A DNA stretch of 64,000 nt from CAZBGQ01 sp964491515 (GCA_964491515.1 CAZBGQ010000001.1:62001-126000), one strand, 5' to 3'. Numbered from the stretch's first letter, positions 28,261-37,899 are shown. Numbers and translations are program-made. Notes: a model not told the origin generated them from the letters alone.

Positions 28261-28688
28261 AGCCAGTTCCTAGCCCAGAGCCCACCGTTGACGTTCAAGG
28301 TTCTACATTTGAAGAAGCTCCTACTCCCGAACCCAAAAACGATACATCCGGAGACATCACAGAAGCTCCACCTCTAAATGGATCAGACACAAGCACAACC
28401 GTTGATACTAGCGGCGCAACAATCCAAGATGCTCCTACTGAAACTGTAGCCGGAGACGCAACCGACTCAAGTGGTACCGGCATAGATATAAACGGTGCAA
28501 CACTAGAAGAAAAACCCGCTGTTGCCACCGGAGAAATAAACCCCGTGGCTCCAACCAGCACCACAGAGACAGTGAAAGGATCAACCACTCCAAAGTCCGT
28601 AGATTCCAACCCCCTGGGAAGCACAGAATCAGCAGGAACTGAAGCCGTCTTAACTGCCACAGAGGAAGAAGAAGAAAAAACCGAATAA
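27934..28688 (+). CDS. Giant multidomain protein, part after the assembly gap
   Basis: C-terminal ~251 residues of the gene that starts at 22595. The frame differs from the upstream part only because the N spacer has an arbitrary length. Two full and one partial 46-residue repeats are followed by degenerate copies (VDVQGSTFEEAP; VDTSGATIQDAP; IDINGATLEE) and a Thr/Ser/Glu-rich end with EEEEEKTE. There is no sorting signal, SLH domain or hydrophobic C-terminus. The low-complexity repeats look like an extended stalk or binding tail (inference). Confidence 0.75.
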
Positions 28689-28692
28689 AGCC

Positions 28693-28720
28693 TTCCCAAA
28701 AACCCAAATAAGTGTATAAT
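28693..28720 (+). promoter_or_regulatory. Promoter of the Cys-rich secreted giant protein
   Basis: -35 TTCCCA (28693-28698), 16-base spacer, perfect -10 TATAAT (28715-28720). Predicted leader about 14 bases. The same -35 hexamer occurs before the gene at 43366. Confidence 0.5.
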
Positions 28721-28740
28721 AAAATGCCTAACAAATAGAC

Positions 28741-31700
28741 ATGTCAAAAAATCATCATCTCAAAAAATGGTTAAACCTCCTACTAACAGGTATAGGAGTC
28801 GCAATAATCGCAGTACCCCTAGGGTTCGCCCTGGGTGGCTGGACCACAAATTTGTCGAATGGTGAAATGACCTACGATGTTCAAAAGATGAACCAAAACC
28901 CAACATGGGCAGAAAGCGATTTGGCATGTTCAACAGGATACATGCAACACTGGTATGAACTACTAACCGTAAACACATCCAATCGAGATTATTGGACCAC
29001 CGTCCATGCTTTTTCCATGGCCCTGGATACGTCTTACGACTCATCCTATATGTCAGGCCCTGGAACACCTGCAACCAACGATTTCCTCTCTACCGTGGAT
29101 ACGACCAATCTATCTTGTACCCTTGGAGACGACGTCTATCACGACTGTGGATTCGACAAAAACACAGACCTCGGACAAGTCATTGCCTCCGGACCACAAT
29201 GGGGAGGCACCACCATCACCTATCAACGACTCAATTTTCTACCTGGAAACCCACGTGGATTAGTATGGCGATATTCCACCAGTGACAGTGGGAATACAGA
29301 CAACACTCCTTGGCTTCACGCACGAAATTCAAGTAGCCAGGATCCACCACAATTGGTTGAAACCATTTGGATGGAACCAGAAAACTACAGCCAATATCAA
29401 ACCGCCACGACAGAATCCTACGCTCTAGTAGAGCACTGGTATCAAAACCAAACATCAAACAATTGGTATCAAACCCTTACCCAAGACGTAGATTCGGACA
29501 ACGACAATAGAACGGACGATGAACCTTTCGACGTAGACCCTGATCATGACTTTGCCTACTGGTACGGAGCTGTCGGAGCTCGTTTAACTTTTGATGATTG
29601 TGAAGTAGAGGTCTGTAACGATTTAGATATCACCTCCCCTACCTCAATTTCCGCTGCAGACGCAGAAAATACTCAACCCATTACGATTGATGTGGACGAC
29701 GATAGCGGCGCACCTTGGGATGGTACCTACACCTACACAAGTTCAAATCCCAACGGGCCCAATACATGTCAATTTAGACGAGGAAGTTTTGGCCAATGGA
29801 AAAATCCTCTCATCAGCACCTCAGAAACCGTCAATGTACGAAACTGTAGTCCTGCCGAAATCATAGAAGTCAGTGAAAACAGCGCGCCCCTAGTATGTAA
29901 TGATAGTTTAGAAATTGGCGATGCCTGTGCAAGTTTATCCATGACACCCGCCAATACAATTCCAGCCAGCAATGTAGATCCCTACATCACCATAAACATC
30001 AACAATCCAACCGCAGCAAGCGGCGAATGGTGGAGCGGCCGATATCGATACTCCGCAACCAATGAAAGTGGAGGACATTCGACCTGCCTATTCACTATTT
30101 CTGAAGCCAACGCCAACAACCAAACTGGAGGAGTAACTACCATTTCAAACACCTACCGACGAACCATGTACGCTTATGCATGTAGTCCTGGCGACACGCT
30201 CTATACAACTGAAATCAACTACCCCACGACCTGTAATGACAGCGTAGATATCGAACCACTACCTCCAACCTACTGCGGAGACGGCATTCAACAAACACCC
30301 AACGATGACGGACAAAATGAAGAATGTGACGATGGAAACACCATTGACGACGATGCCTGCTCCAACACATGTGAACTTCCAAATCCACCACTCACCTACT
30401 GCGGAGATGGAATTCAACAAACACCCAACGATAACGGACAAAACGAAGAATGTGACGATGGAAACAGCATTGACAACGACTCCTGCCAAAACGACTGTAC
30501 CCTTCCTCCTCCTCCACTCACCTACTGTGGAGATGGAATCGAACAACACCCCAACGACTACGGACAAGATGAAGCCTGCGACAACGGCGAATTCAACGGA
30601 ACCCCCGGAAACGACTGTTCCCTTACCTGTGAAATCGTGGAAGAACCACCACTTTTCTGTAAAGATTTATATATCATTGAACCCACCTCCATTGCACCTG
30701 AAAATGCTGGAGATCTCACTGCTATTGTAATTTCTGCAGAAGATAATGAAGGAAACAAATGGAACGGGAAATATACCTATTGGACCGAAGCAGAGAACTG
30801 TGAATTTAGAGAAACATCCGAATTCCCATGGAGCACCAGACTCTCGACCACCGCCAAAGCAGTAGAAGTCCAAAGCTGTGTAGCAGGCGATGAAATTTTT
30901 ATCACTGAAAACGACTACCAAGAAACATGTAGGGCCAGCCTCCCCATTGGCAACCCATGTAACACACTCAACATAACCACTCCCGTCGATCTTACCCAAG
31001 AAGTAATTGCGACCCAACCTTTCCCACTTTCTTTCGAAAGTCTAGGCTTTAATCAAAGAAACATACCTGGCGTTTTCGAAATCAGCGCCACAGATAACAA
31101 TGACAGACCATCTACCTGTCAGTTCTACTCAACAGAAGAACGAGCAGAGTCAGAAACATCCGGAGACTCATCCATGACCACCACACTTCACAACGTGTGG
31201 GTAAATGAATGTGAACTTGGAGACACCATCACGGTGCAAGATATCAACGCTAGCATTTGTGTGGACCAAATCAGTGGGACACCCGAACCAGTCCGTACCT
31301 ACTGCGGAGACGGTATTCCTCAAAACCCTAACGATGAAGGACAAAACGAAGTCTGTGACGACGGAAACACCATTGACGACGATGCCTGCTCCAACACATG
31401 TGAACTTCCTCCACCTGTTATTGACCAATGTATTGGACTACAAATCGACCCACCAGCAGTCGCACAAAAAAGTCTCCCTCAACTATTCACCATAACTTCT
31501 GACCCTGGAGAATGGCCTGGACCATGGACATGGGAAAGCCGAAGATTAAATGGCGAACTTCATGGGAATTTCGTGGCCAACAATGGAGACCTTGTTGGAA
31601 ACCCTATCACATCAAGTGACCAATCCGTTGGATACTTCGGAGGAGCAGAAAATGACCACATCACCGTCGTAAACACCAACGACGAAGACTGTAACGCAGA

Positions 31701-33438
31701 AGCAAACATTATCGGAAATACCGGAACCTGTACCTCAAACTGTGGAGTTGGAGGTTGCGTCGGAAATAACTGCGGAGGTGGCGGAGGAGAGACCTATTGT
31801 GGAGATGGCATCAAACAAAGCCCCAATGAACGAAGAAACGTTTATGAAGAATGTGATGAAGGACCAAATGGAGGACCTACAGACGATGGACTCTGGTGCA
31901 ACAATGTCTGCCAACTTCAAATCAACTTCCCTCAACCTGGAGATACATTAGAAAAGAAAGTAACCACCTGGAACTTCGGATTCATGGAAGTAGGTGTAAC
32001 CAGCATCAATGGAAGCTGTTTCGATTCCGAAGAAGATTGCCCAAGCTACGCGCATGACTTCGATTACGCACTGTACGAACTCACCTACACCCCCGATCTA
32101 CAAAACTCAAACCCTCCAACAATTTTCGATGACATTAAGGACGGGATCAACGGCAGCCAAGGAGGAATCATCACATTTCATGAGCCAGTAAATGCAGACC
32201 CTGACCCTGTAGAAGCATGGACTGATAATGGACGATTGTATGTCTATTTAGACAAAGACACACACGAAGAAAAACTTTCTCTATGTGCTCGCGAATATAA
32301 CGAAGTAACCGACTCTCTCGAGATCACGTCCGTAGAACCATGCTACACAGGAGACATCGCCAATTCGCTAGGCATCACTCTAGAAAACTTGGAAGATGCC
32401 ACTCCCATTAAAATTCAGTACGTTGGAAAAGTTAGAAACGGCAGCTTCTCCTGCGAAGCACTCTCCACTGACGTATGTCCCGTTCAAGGATTCACAAACA
32501 CGGCAGAAACAAATACTGGACTCAACGCATCTGCTGACTTAACCGTCATTTGCCCTTACCTTCTCACTCGAAATGCAGGAGACGTATACTTAGGAAGCAG
32601 CCTTCAAAGCTACGACCTCTCTTGCTACTACGACAACGACAACAACAGTGATGGACTCGTCCTCGCAAAAAACAACTCCTTTTTCAGTCGCTTCCAAAGT
32701 TATATAAATAAAAGCAGACATGTTAAAGAAATCGTTTTCGACCTAAAAACTGTCTGGAAGCGAGCCACCATCGAAAACACCGTATCCACCTACAATACCG
32801 AAGCCGTAACCAGAAACAACAAAGGAGTTCTAAAAAATCTTCCATCTTCCAACCCAGATGATGGGGTCAAACTCAAGAATTTCGGAGACCTCGCTAATCT
32901 TGACCAATACAAAACTTCCAAACAGAACGTTTACGAAATTGACGGCACCAACTTAACCATGGCCCTTACAGACAAAGTTCCTGCAGGCGCCTACACCTTC
33001 ATCGTCCGAAACGCCAACTTAAACATCCGCAAAAACATCGAATACTCCGCCATCCCAAGCAGCAACGGAAACTTCAACATCAACAATCCAAAAGAAATCC
33101 CATCCATCGCCTTCATTGTAATCAATGGAAATATAAACGTTGAAAACAACCCACCTCAAACCAAAGTCACCAAAATGGCCGGAGTTTATTACGTACAGGG
33201 AGGAGCCGACGCAGAAGGAGTCATCACCGGAGATTGGACCGATCCATTCACCTCACTCACAATCCAAGGCTCAGTCTATGGAAACATCAATCCACTCCTC
33301 GAAGCACGAACCTTTGCTGGACCTGCCAACTACGACCAAGGAAATGTTGTGATCCGCTACGATGAACGCATCATCCTCAACACCCCACCAGGGTTAGAAG
33401 ACTACGTGGATGTACAGAGCGAACGCGTGGCTCGATAA
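28741..33438 (+). CDS. Giant secreted protein with cysteine-rich DUF4215-type repeats
   Basis: Unassigned 1565-residue protein. An N-terminal signal-anchor (LLLTGIGVAIIAVPLGFAL) indicates export. Residues ~50-285 form a domain of their own. Several related ~90-residue modules with conserved Cys follow (pattern C.D.L.I ... W.G.Y.Y ... C.F ... C..GD.I). Five copies of the YCGDGI..P...GQ.E.CDDGN...DD.C...C motif known from myxobacterial cysteine-rich/DUF4215 repeats lie near 30268, 30397, 30520, 31300 and 31796. The C-terminal ~250 residues are beta-rich (FIVRNANLNI; FIVINGNINV). The many Cys suggest disulfide-stabilised extracellular structure. No wall anchor is seen. Confidence 0.8.
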   Translation: MSKNHHLKKWLNLLLTGIGVAIIAVPLGFALGGWTTNLSNGEMTYDVQKMNQNPTWAESDLACSTGYMQHWYELLTVNTSNRDYWTTVHAFSMALDTSYDSSYMSGPGTPATNDFLSTVDTTNLSCTLGDDVYHDCGFDKNTDLGQVIASGPQWGGTTITYQRLNFLPGNPRGLVWRYSTSDSGNTDNTPWLHARNSSSQDPPQLVETIWMEPENYSQYQTATTESYALVEHWYQNQTSNNWYQTLTQDVDSDNDNRTDDEPFDVDPDHDFAYWYGAVGARLTFDDCEVEVCNDLDITSPTSISAADAENTQPITIDVDDDSGAPWDGTYTYTSSNPNGPNTCQFRRGSFGQWKNPLISTSETVNVRNCSPAEIIEVSENSAPLVCNDSLEIGDACASLSMTPANTIPASNVDPYITININNPTAASGEWWSGRYRYSATNESGGHSTCLFTISEANANNQTGGVTTISNTYRRTMYAYACSPGDTLYTTEINYPTTCNDSVDIEPLPPTYCGDGIQQTPNDDGQNEECDDGNTIDDDACSNTCELPNPPLTYCGDGIQQTPNDNGQNEECDDGNSIDNDSCQNDCTLPPPPLTYCGDGIEQHPNDYGQDEACDNGEFNGTPGNDCSLTCEIVEEPPLFCKDLYIIEPTSIAPENAGDLTAIVISAEDNEGNKWNGKYTYWTEAENCEFRETSEFPWSTRLSTTAKAVEVQSCVAGDEIFITENDYQETCRASLPIGNPCNTLNITTPVDLTQEVIATQPFPLSFESLGFNQRNIPGVFEISATDNNDRPSTCQFYSTEERAESETSGDSSMTTTLHNVWVNECELGDTITVQDINASICVDQISGTPEPVRTYCGDGIPQNPNDEGQNEVCDDGNTIDDDACSNTCELPPPVIDQCIGLQIDPPAVAQKSLPQLFTITSDPGEWPGPWTWESRRLNGELHGNFVANNGDLVGNPITSSDQSVGYFGGAENDHITVVNTNDEDCNAEANIIGNTGTCTSNCGVGGCVGNNCGGGGGETYCGDGIKQSPNERRNVYEECDEGPNGGPTDDGLWCNNVCQLQINFPQPGDTLEKKVTTWNFGFMEVGVTSINGSCFDSEEDCPSYAHDFDYALYELTYTPDLQNSNPPTIFDDIKDGINGSQGGIITFHEPVNADPDPVEAWTDNGRLYVYLDKDTHEEKLSLCAREYNEVTDSLEITSVEPCYTGDIANSLGITLENLEDATPIKIQYVGKVRNGSFSCEALSTDVCPVQGFTNTAETNTGLNASADLTVICPYLLTRNAGDVYLGSSLQSYDLSCYYDNDNNSDGLVLAKNNSFFSRFQSYINKSRHVKEIVFDLKTVWKRATIENTVSTYNTEAVTRNNKGVLKNLPSSNPDDGVKLKNFGDLANLDQYKTSKQNVYEIDGTNLTMALTDKVPAGAYTFIVRNANLNIRKNIEYSAIPSSNGNFNINNPKEIPSIAFIVINGNINVENNPPQTKVTKMAGVYYVQGGADAEGVITGDWTDPFTSLTIQGSVYGNINPLLEARTFAGPANYDQGNVVIRYDERIILNTPPGLEDYVDVQSERVAR

Positions 33439-33441
33439 ATT

Positions 33442-34035
33442 TCAGGATTCATTCCGACTTTCCAAACAGTTCATCACTTCCGTGAGGCCAACTTCTTTTT
33501 GAGCAAGGAGCACCATCAAGTGAAACAATAAGTCTGCAGATTCTTCTATCAGCCGCTCACGAGTTTCTTGAATTGCAGCCCTCGTCACTTCTTCTGATTC
33601 CTCCGCTATCTTCTCAACGATTTGATTCAATCCATCATCAAACAATGACGTTGTGTACGAACCAATGGGCCGTTCCACCTTTCGCGAATAAATAAGTTGT
33701 TCAAGTTTTAATAAAAATCCAAGCCCTCCCGAAACCTCACCAAAACAAGCTTTCTTCCCAGTGTGACAGGTAGAACCAACGGGCCGAGCCATAATAAGCA
33801 ACGTATCACAATCACAATCTGCCACCATCTCAACCACCTCCAAAAAATTCCCCGACTCCTCTCCCTTCGTCCAAAGCCGCTTTTTAGTACGACTCCAAAA
33901 CGTCACTCGCCCCGTATCCTTTGTACGAGCAACCGCAGCCTCATTCATAAACCCGACCATAAGCACCTCGCGTGACCCAACATTCTGAACCACAACAGGG
34001 ATCAAACCGTCCATTTTTTCAAAATTAAGTTTCAT
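33442..34035 (-). CDS. hisIE: Phosphoribosyl-AMP cyclohydrolase / phosphoribosyl-ATP pyrophosphatase
   Basis: Bifunctional enzyme for histidine steps 2 and 3. The N-terminal HisI domain (residues 1-~110) shows VLMVGFMNEAAV, FWSRTKKRLWTKGEESGN, the metal motif DCDCDTLL and CHTGKKACF. The C-terminal HisE domain (~111-197) shows the EESEEV and ESADLLFHLMVLL helices of the pyrophosphohydrolase. Both active sites look complete. It is the last gene of the his operon, 6 bases after hisA-hisF, and converges with the preceding giant gene with only 3 bases between stops. Confidence 0.95.
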   Translation of the reverse strand: MKLNFEKMDGLIPVVVQNVGSREVLMVGFMNEAAVARTKDTGRVTFWSRTKKRLWTKGEESGNFLEVVEMVADCDCDTLLIMARPVGSTCHTGKKACFGEVSGGLGFLLKLEQLIYSRKVERPIGSYTTSLFDDGLNQIVEKIAEESEEVTRAAIQETRERLIEESADLLFHLMVLLAQKEVGLTEVMNCLESRNES

Positions 34036-34041
34036 GATTTT

Positions 34042-35496
34042 TTAAGTTAAACGGATAGGAACACCACGATCATTCAAAAAATGCTTGAGCGTGGGAATAG
34101 GAATTTCACCGGAATGAAACACCGACGCGGCCAATACCGCATCCGCACCTCCCACAACCAATCCATCATAAAAATCCTGCATCTTCCCCGCTCCACTTGA
34201 TGCAATGAAGGGAATCCTAAGCACCTCATTCGCCGCACGAAGCAATTCCAAATCATACCCACCTTTCCGACCATCTTCATCCACTGAATTCAACAAAATC
34301 TCTCCCGCACCACGCGCCTGCATATCCTTCAAAAATTCGATCAAATCCACTCCTGTGTCCTCTTTTCCTCCCTTAATCATAACCGTCCAACGAGTAGTCC
34401 CAGAAATTCGCTTAGGCGACACTGAAATCACAATGGCTTGAGACCCACAATAAGCCACCGCTTCAGAAATCAAATCAGGATTTAAAACCGCCGCCGATTC
34501 CAAACCAACCTTATCCGCACCCGCCCGAAGCACCTCACGAATATCATCCAACGAACGAATGCCACCACCCACTGTAAAAGGGATAGACAGCACCTTAGCC
34601 ACTCTAGAAGCCAAGTCCACCACCGTATCTCTATTCTCGGACGTTGCCGTAATATCTAAAAAAACCAGCTCATCCGCACCATCATCCTGATAACGCTGAG
34701 CCAATTCAACCGGATTACCCACATCCTTCAAACCCTCAAACGAAATTCCCTTCACAACTCTCCCGTCACGAACATCCAAACAAGGAACAATTCGCTTCGC
34801 CAACAAAGATCCTTCATAAAAAGCTTTCCCCACCACCGCCTGAGAAATTCCCACTACATCCAATAACTCACGATCACCTCCTAACCCCACGCCTCCCGCT
34901 GCAATCCATTTAATCTGAGGAAATCGCTGAACCAAATCTTCATACAGCTCCACATTCGGCCCTTGCTCCATGCCATCTCGTGAGATATCAGTACACAAAA
35001 TCATTCGAACTCCCAACTCAAACATTTTCCCAATAAATTCATCCACCGTACCCTCTCCATTTTCCGTCCACCCCGAAACACGAAGCTTTCCCTCCTTTAA
35101 ATCCATCGCCGCCACCACAGACTCCGAACCATAACGCTCAATTACCTCCCTAACCACCTCCGGATCTTTCACCGCCGCACTTCCCACCAAAACACGTGAC
35201 ACTCCCGCATTCAACATATCTGCCATCGCAGAAAATGACCGAAGTCCACCCCCAACCTGAACCTTAAGCGACGTCTTTTCCAAAATCTCACAAATAGGTA
35301 AAAAATTCTTAGACACCCCAGCACGTGCCCCGTCCAAATCAATAATGTGCAGCCATTCATACCCCATACGCTCAAACAATCGCGCCATCGCAAGTGGCGT
35401 CGGCGCATAGTCAGTCCTCTCATCAAAACGACCTTGCCGAAGACGAACACAACCACCATCCATGAGATCAATAGCAGGTAATATTTGACAATTCAT
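34042..35496 (-). CDS. hisA-hisF: HisA-HisF fusion (ProFAR isomerase + imidazole glycerol phosphate synthase cyclase)
   Basis: One uninterrupted 484-residue frame joins two (beta-alpha)8 enzymes of consecutive histidine steps. Residues 1-~228 are HisA: PAIDLMDGGCVRL with the catalytic Asp, VAAMDLKEGKLRVSGW with the second Asp, TDISRDGMEQGPN and VGKAFYEG. Residues ~230-484 are HisF: LAKRIVPCLDVRDGRVVKG with the catalytic Asp (Asp241), DITATSENRDT, FTVGGGIRS, GAGEILLNSVDEDG and ASVFHSGE. The second HisF catalytic Asp (Asp130 in Thermotoga HisF) is Ser360 here (ISVSPKRI in place of AIDAKRV). The join has almost no linker. It overlaps hisH by four bases (ATGA). Confidence 0.95.
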   Translation of the reverse strand: MNCQILPAIDLMDGGCVRLRQGRFDERTDYAPTPLAMARLFERMGYEWLHIIDLDGARAGVSKNFLPICEILEKTSLKVQVGGGLRSFSAMADMLNAGVSRVLVGSAAVKDPEVVREVIERYGSESVVAAMDLKEGKLRVSGWTENGEGTVDEFIGKMFELGVRMILCTDISRDGMEQGPNVELYEDLVQRFPQIKWIAAGGVGLGGDRELLDVVGISQAVVGKAFYEGSLLAKRIVPCLDVRDGRVVKGISFEGLKDVGNPVELAQRYQDDGADELVFLDITATSENRDTVVDLASRVAKVLSIPFTVGGGIRSLDDIREVLRAGADKVGLESAAVLNPDLISEAVAYCGSQAIVISVSPKRISGTTRWTVMIKGGKEDTGVDLIEFLKDMQARGAGEILLNSVDEDGRKGGYDLELLRAANEVLRIPFIASSGAGKMQDFYDGLVVGGADAVLAASVFHSGEIPIPTLKHFLNDRGVPIRLT

Positions 35497-36080
35497 AATT
35501 CAATAAAGTTACGTAATAATTTAAGTCCCACCTCTCCCGATTTTTCAGGATGAAACTGAACTCCAAAAAAATTCTTAAACTGAAGCATCGATGTAAAAGG
35601 CTGTCCGTAAAAACTAACTCCTTCCGTCAAGTCACCCATGAGCGGCGCCGCATACGAATGCACAAAATAAAAATACGACTCATCCAAAATTCCACGAAAC
35701 AATGGACAATCCCCCGAGATTTTCACACGATTCCATCCTGTTTGAGGAATTGTAAGCAATTCAGAAGAAAACCGCCTAAGTCGCCCATCAACCATGTCCA
35801 AACATGGGGTAAGACCCTCTTCAGAAAATCCGAACAAAACCTGCATCCCTATGCAAATCCCCAGATACGGCACCTTCAATTCACGCAATACCGAAACCAA
35901 GCCCAGCTCATTCAAAGCTTGCATTGCCTGACCAGCCGCTCCTTGCCCAGGAAAAATAACTTTTGACGCCTCCCGAACCACCATCGGATCCGAAGTCACC
36001 ACATACAACGCCCCCAAACCATCCAACGCATTAGTCACGCTACAAAGATTTCCTCCACCATAGTCAATTAAAGCAATCAT
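35493..36080 (-). CDS. hisH: Imidazole glycerol phosphate synthase glutaminase subunit HisH
   Basis: Supplies ammonia from glutamine to HisF. The 195-residue class I amidotransferase has the nucleophile Cys in LGICIGMQVLF, the catalytic His-Glu in VQFHPEKSG and the N-terminal DYGGGNLCSV motif. It overlaps both neighbours by four-base ATGA junctions: upstream the HAD-kinase gene and downstream the hisA-hisF fusion. That tight coupling fits stoichiometric production with HisF. Confidence 0.96.
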   Translation of the reverse strand: MIALIDYGGGNLCSVTNALDGLGALYVVTSDPMVVREASKVIFPGQGAAGQAMQALNELGLVSVLRELKVPYLGICIGMQVLFGFSEEGLTPCLDMVDGRLRRFSSELLTIPQTGWNRVKISGDCPLFRGILDESYFYFVHSYAAPLMGDLTEGVSFYGQPFTSMLQFKNFFGVQFHPEKSGEVGLKLLRNFIEL

Positions 36081-37888
36081 GATAAATAAGGGTTAAAATC
36101 AAACGTTGCCATCTCAGCCACTCGAGCTAACCCCAACGCAGCCATAGACGACGAATACTTAGACTCATCAAACAAATTCACCGTGAGCAACGGGCAACAA
36201 AGCAAAGCCGACCGTAACCGATCTTCCCAATCAGAAGACAAGCAATCTCGATCTTTCAAAAAACCTAGCAACGGCCTCAACACCTCACGCATTTTGGACG
36301 TAAAAAAGAACTGTTCCACCTCACTTAAGGCCGATTCATAATCAATCAAAATTCGACCATCCTCCCAACGCACCTTCACGCTAGACGATGATTCAACCTC
36401 ATTTGGGAAATACATCCACTTCGCCCATGTATTGTGAAATAGAGGTTTCGCCAAATCCAAGAATGGATCCATTCGACCCGCATACGCGGGATCAAAATAA
36501 CGTAATCCAGATTTTCCATAAAACAAATTTCCGTTGTGCGCATCGCCATGTCCAACCACAGTAAACAACAACTGTGCCTCCGAATTCAACAACCGTCGCG
36601 CCATCACCAGCCACTCTCCCATCACACCACACGATACTCCGTTCACCACCCACTCCATTTTCTCCAACTCCTCAAAAGAAATAAGCCGATCCCCCAGCAC
36701 TCGCTTTTTCCCCTTATAAAAATCATCAAAACGATCTCCATTTAAACGTCGACAAAACAACTGCTGAACATCCGGAAAAACCGGATTCGAATCCTTCTCA
36801 AACGTTTCCTTATAAATCTCAAAAAGCTGGCGATCCAATAGCATCTGACTCTCAAACAGCTCATCAGGGATAGTCGCCTCCGAAACCAGCTCAAACAACG
36901 TAGGCTCATCAACAAAACGATAAACCAGTAATTCTCTCCCTCGCTCACGCGAAACAAATACCGGAGCCATCACTGGATATCCTACCATTTCAAGCAACTC
37001 AACCCCTGCATATTCAGACACCTCTCCATCAACCTCAATGTGAGTCTTAAAAAAATACCGCTCGCCTCCAGACTTAAACTCTCCTTTAAACGAATTAAGA
37101 GAAACCGCGGATTGCATGAACTTCAAACCTTCCACATTAAGATCAAAACAATCATTTAAAAACAGCTTCAAAGCACAAACCGCCTCAACATCACATCCAT
37201 CAACTAAACTTTGATAAACCCGCTCCATCGACACAAAACTAAACTCACTCAAATCACTAACCACTCTATCCGCCTTCGACAACTTATCGAGACCATCACC
37301 TCCTGTGAACACTCCCACCACCGTCACAGGATTGGACACCCATAATTCCCGAGCCGCAATTGCCGCGGTCACACCAACTTTCGAGTCTTCAAAAACCCAA
37401 TAAGCACTCAATCCACTCACCTCTTCAAAAGCTCTCAAATAAATATCAGGCGCCGGTTTTTTCACCATTCCTACACTAGAATCATATCCACTCACGCCAT
37501 CAAAATAATCCCTAATACCCACCTGCTCTAAAATACGATCAATGTCCGCTTCAAGATTGTTAGAAACCACATACTGAGAAAACCCCAATGCGCGCGCTTC
37601 TTCTAAACGATCAAGAACTCCCGGGCAAAGATCATATGACGCCGACCTTCGGAGCAATTCATACTCACACACCATCTCTCCACAAAGAGCAGGTTCAAAA
37701 CGTTCCACCTTTTCCAAAATTGCACGAATAAAGTCAGGAATCGCCAACGCAAACTGCTCACGAATGAAATCACGACTCACCTGAACTTGCGCCCCAAAAC
37801 GAGCCGCAAGCATAGGATTGACCACTTGGAGATCCAGCCCCAAAGAATCAATCAACACTCCATCCATGTCCCAAAAAATAGTATCCAT
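36077..37888 (-). CDS. HAD phosphatase fused to an APH-like kinase, in the his operon
   Basis: A 603-residue two-domain protein. Residues 1-~205 are a HAD hydrolase with a C1 cap: nucleophile motif FWDMDGVLIDS, motif II VVSNN, motif III KKPAPDIY and motif IV FEDSKVG. Residues ~240-603 resemble aminoglycoside/choline-kinase-type phosphotransferases: the catalytic HGDAHNGNL (~residue 447) is followed by the metal-binding YFDPAYAG. It lies between hisD (11-base gap) and hisH (ATGA overlap), so it is clearly part of the operon. The HAD half might supply the histidinol-phosphate phosphatase that is otherwise missing here (inference); the kinase substrate is unknown. Confidence 0.85.
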   Translation of the reverse strand: MDTIFWDMDGVLIDSLGLDLQVVNPMLAARFGAQVQVSRDFIREQFALAIPDFIRAILEKVERFEPALCGEMVCEYELLRRSASYDLCPGVLDRLEEARALGFSQYVVSNNLEADIDRILEQVGIRDYFDGVSGYDSSVGMVKKPAPDIYLRAFEEVSGLSAYWVFEDSKVGVTAAIAARELWVSNPVTVVGVFTGGDGLDKLSKADRVVSDLSEFSFVSMERVYQSLVDGCDVEAVCALKLFLNDCFDLNVEGLKFMQSAVSLNSFKGEFKSGGERYFFKTHIEVDGEVSEYAGVELLEMVGYPVMAPVFVSRERGRELLVYRFVDEPTLFELVSEATIPDELFESQMLLDRQLFEIYKETFEKDSNPVFPDVQQLFCRRLNGDRFDDFYKGKKRVLGDRLISFEELEKMEWVVNGVSCGVMGEWLVMARRLLNSEAQLLFTVVGHGDAHNGNLFYGKSGLRYFDPAYAGRMDPFLDLAKPLFHNTWAKWMYFPNEVESSSSVKVRWEDGRILIDYESALSEVEQFFFTSKMREVLRPLLGFLKDRDCLSSDWEDRLRSALLCCPLLTVNLFDESKYSSSMAALGLARVAEMATFDFNPYLS

Positions 37889-37899
37889 AAAAAATTAAG

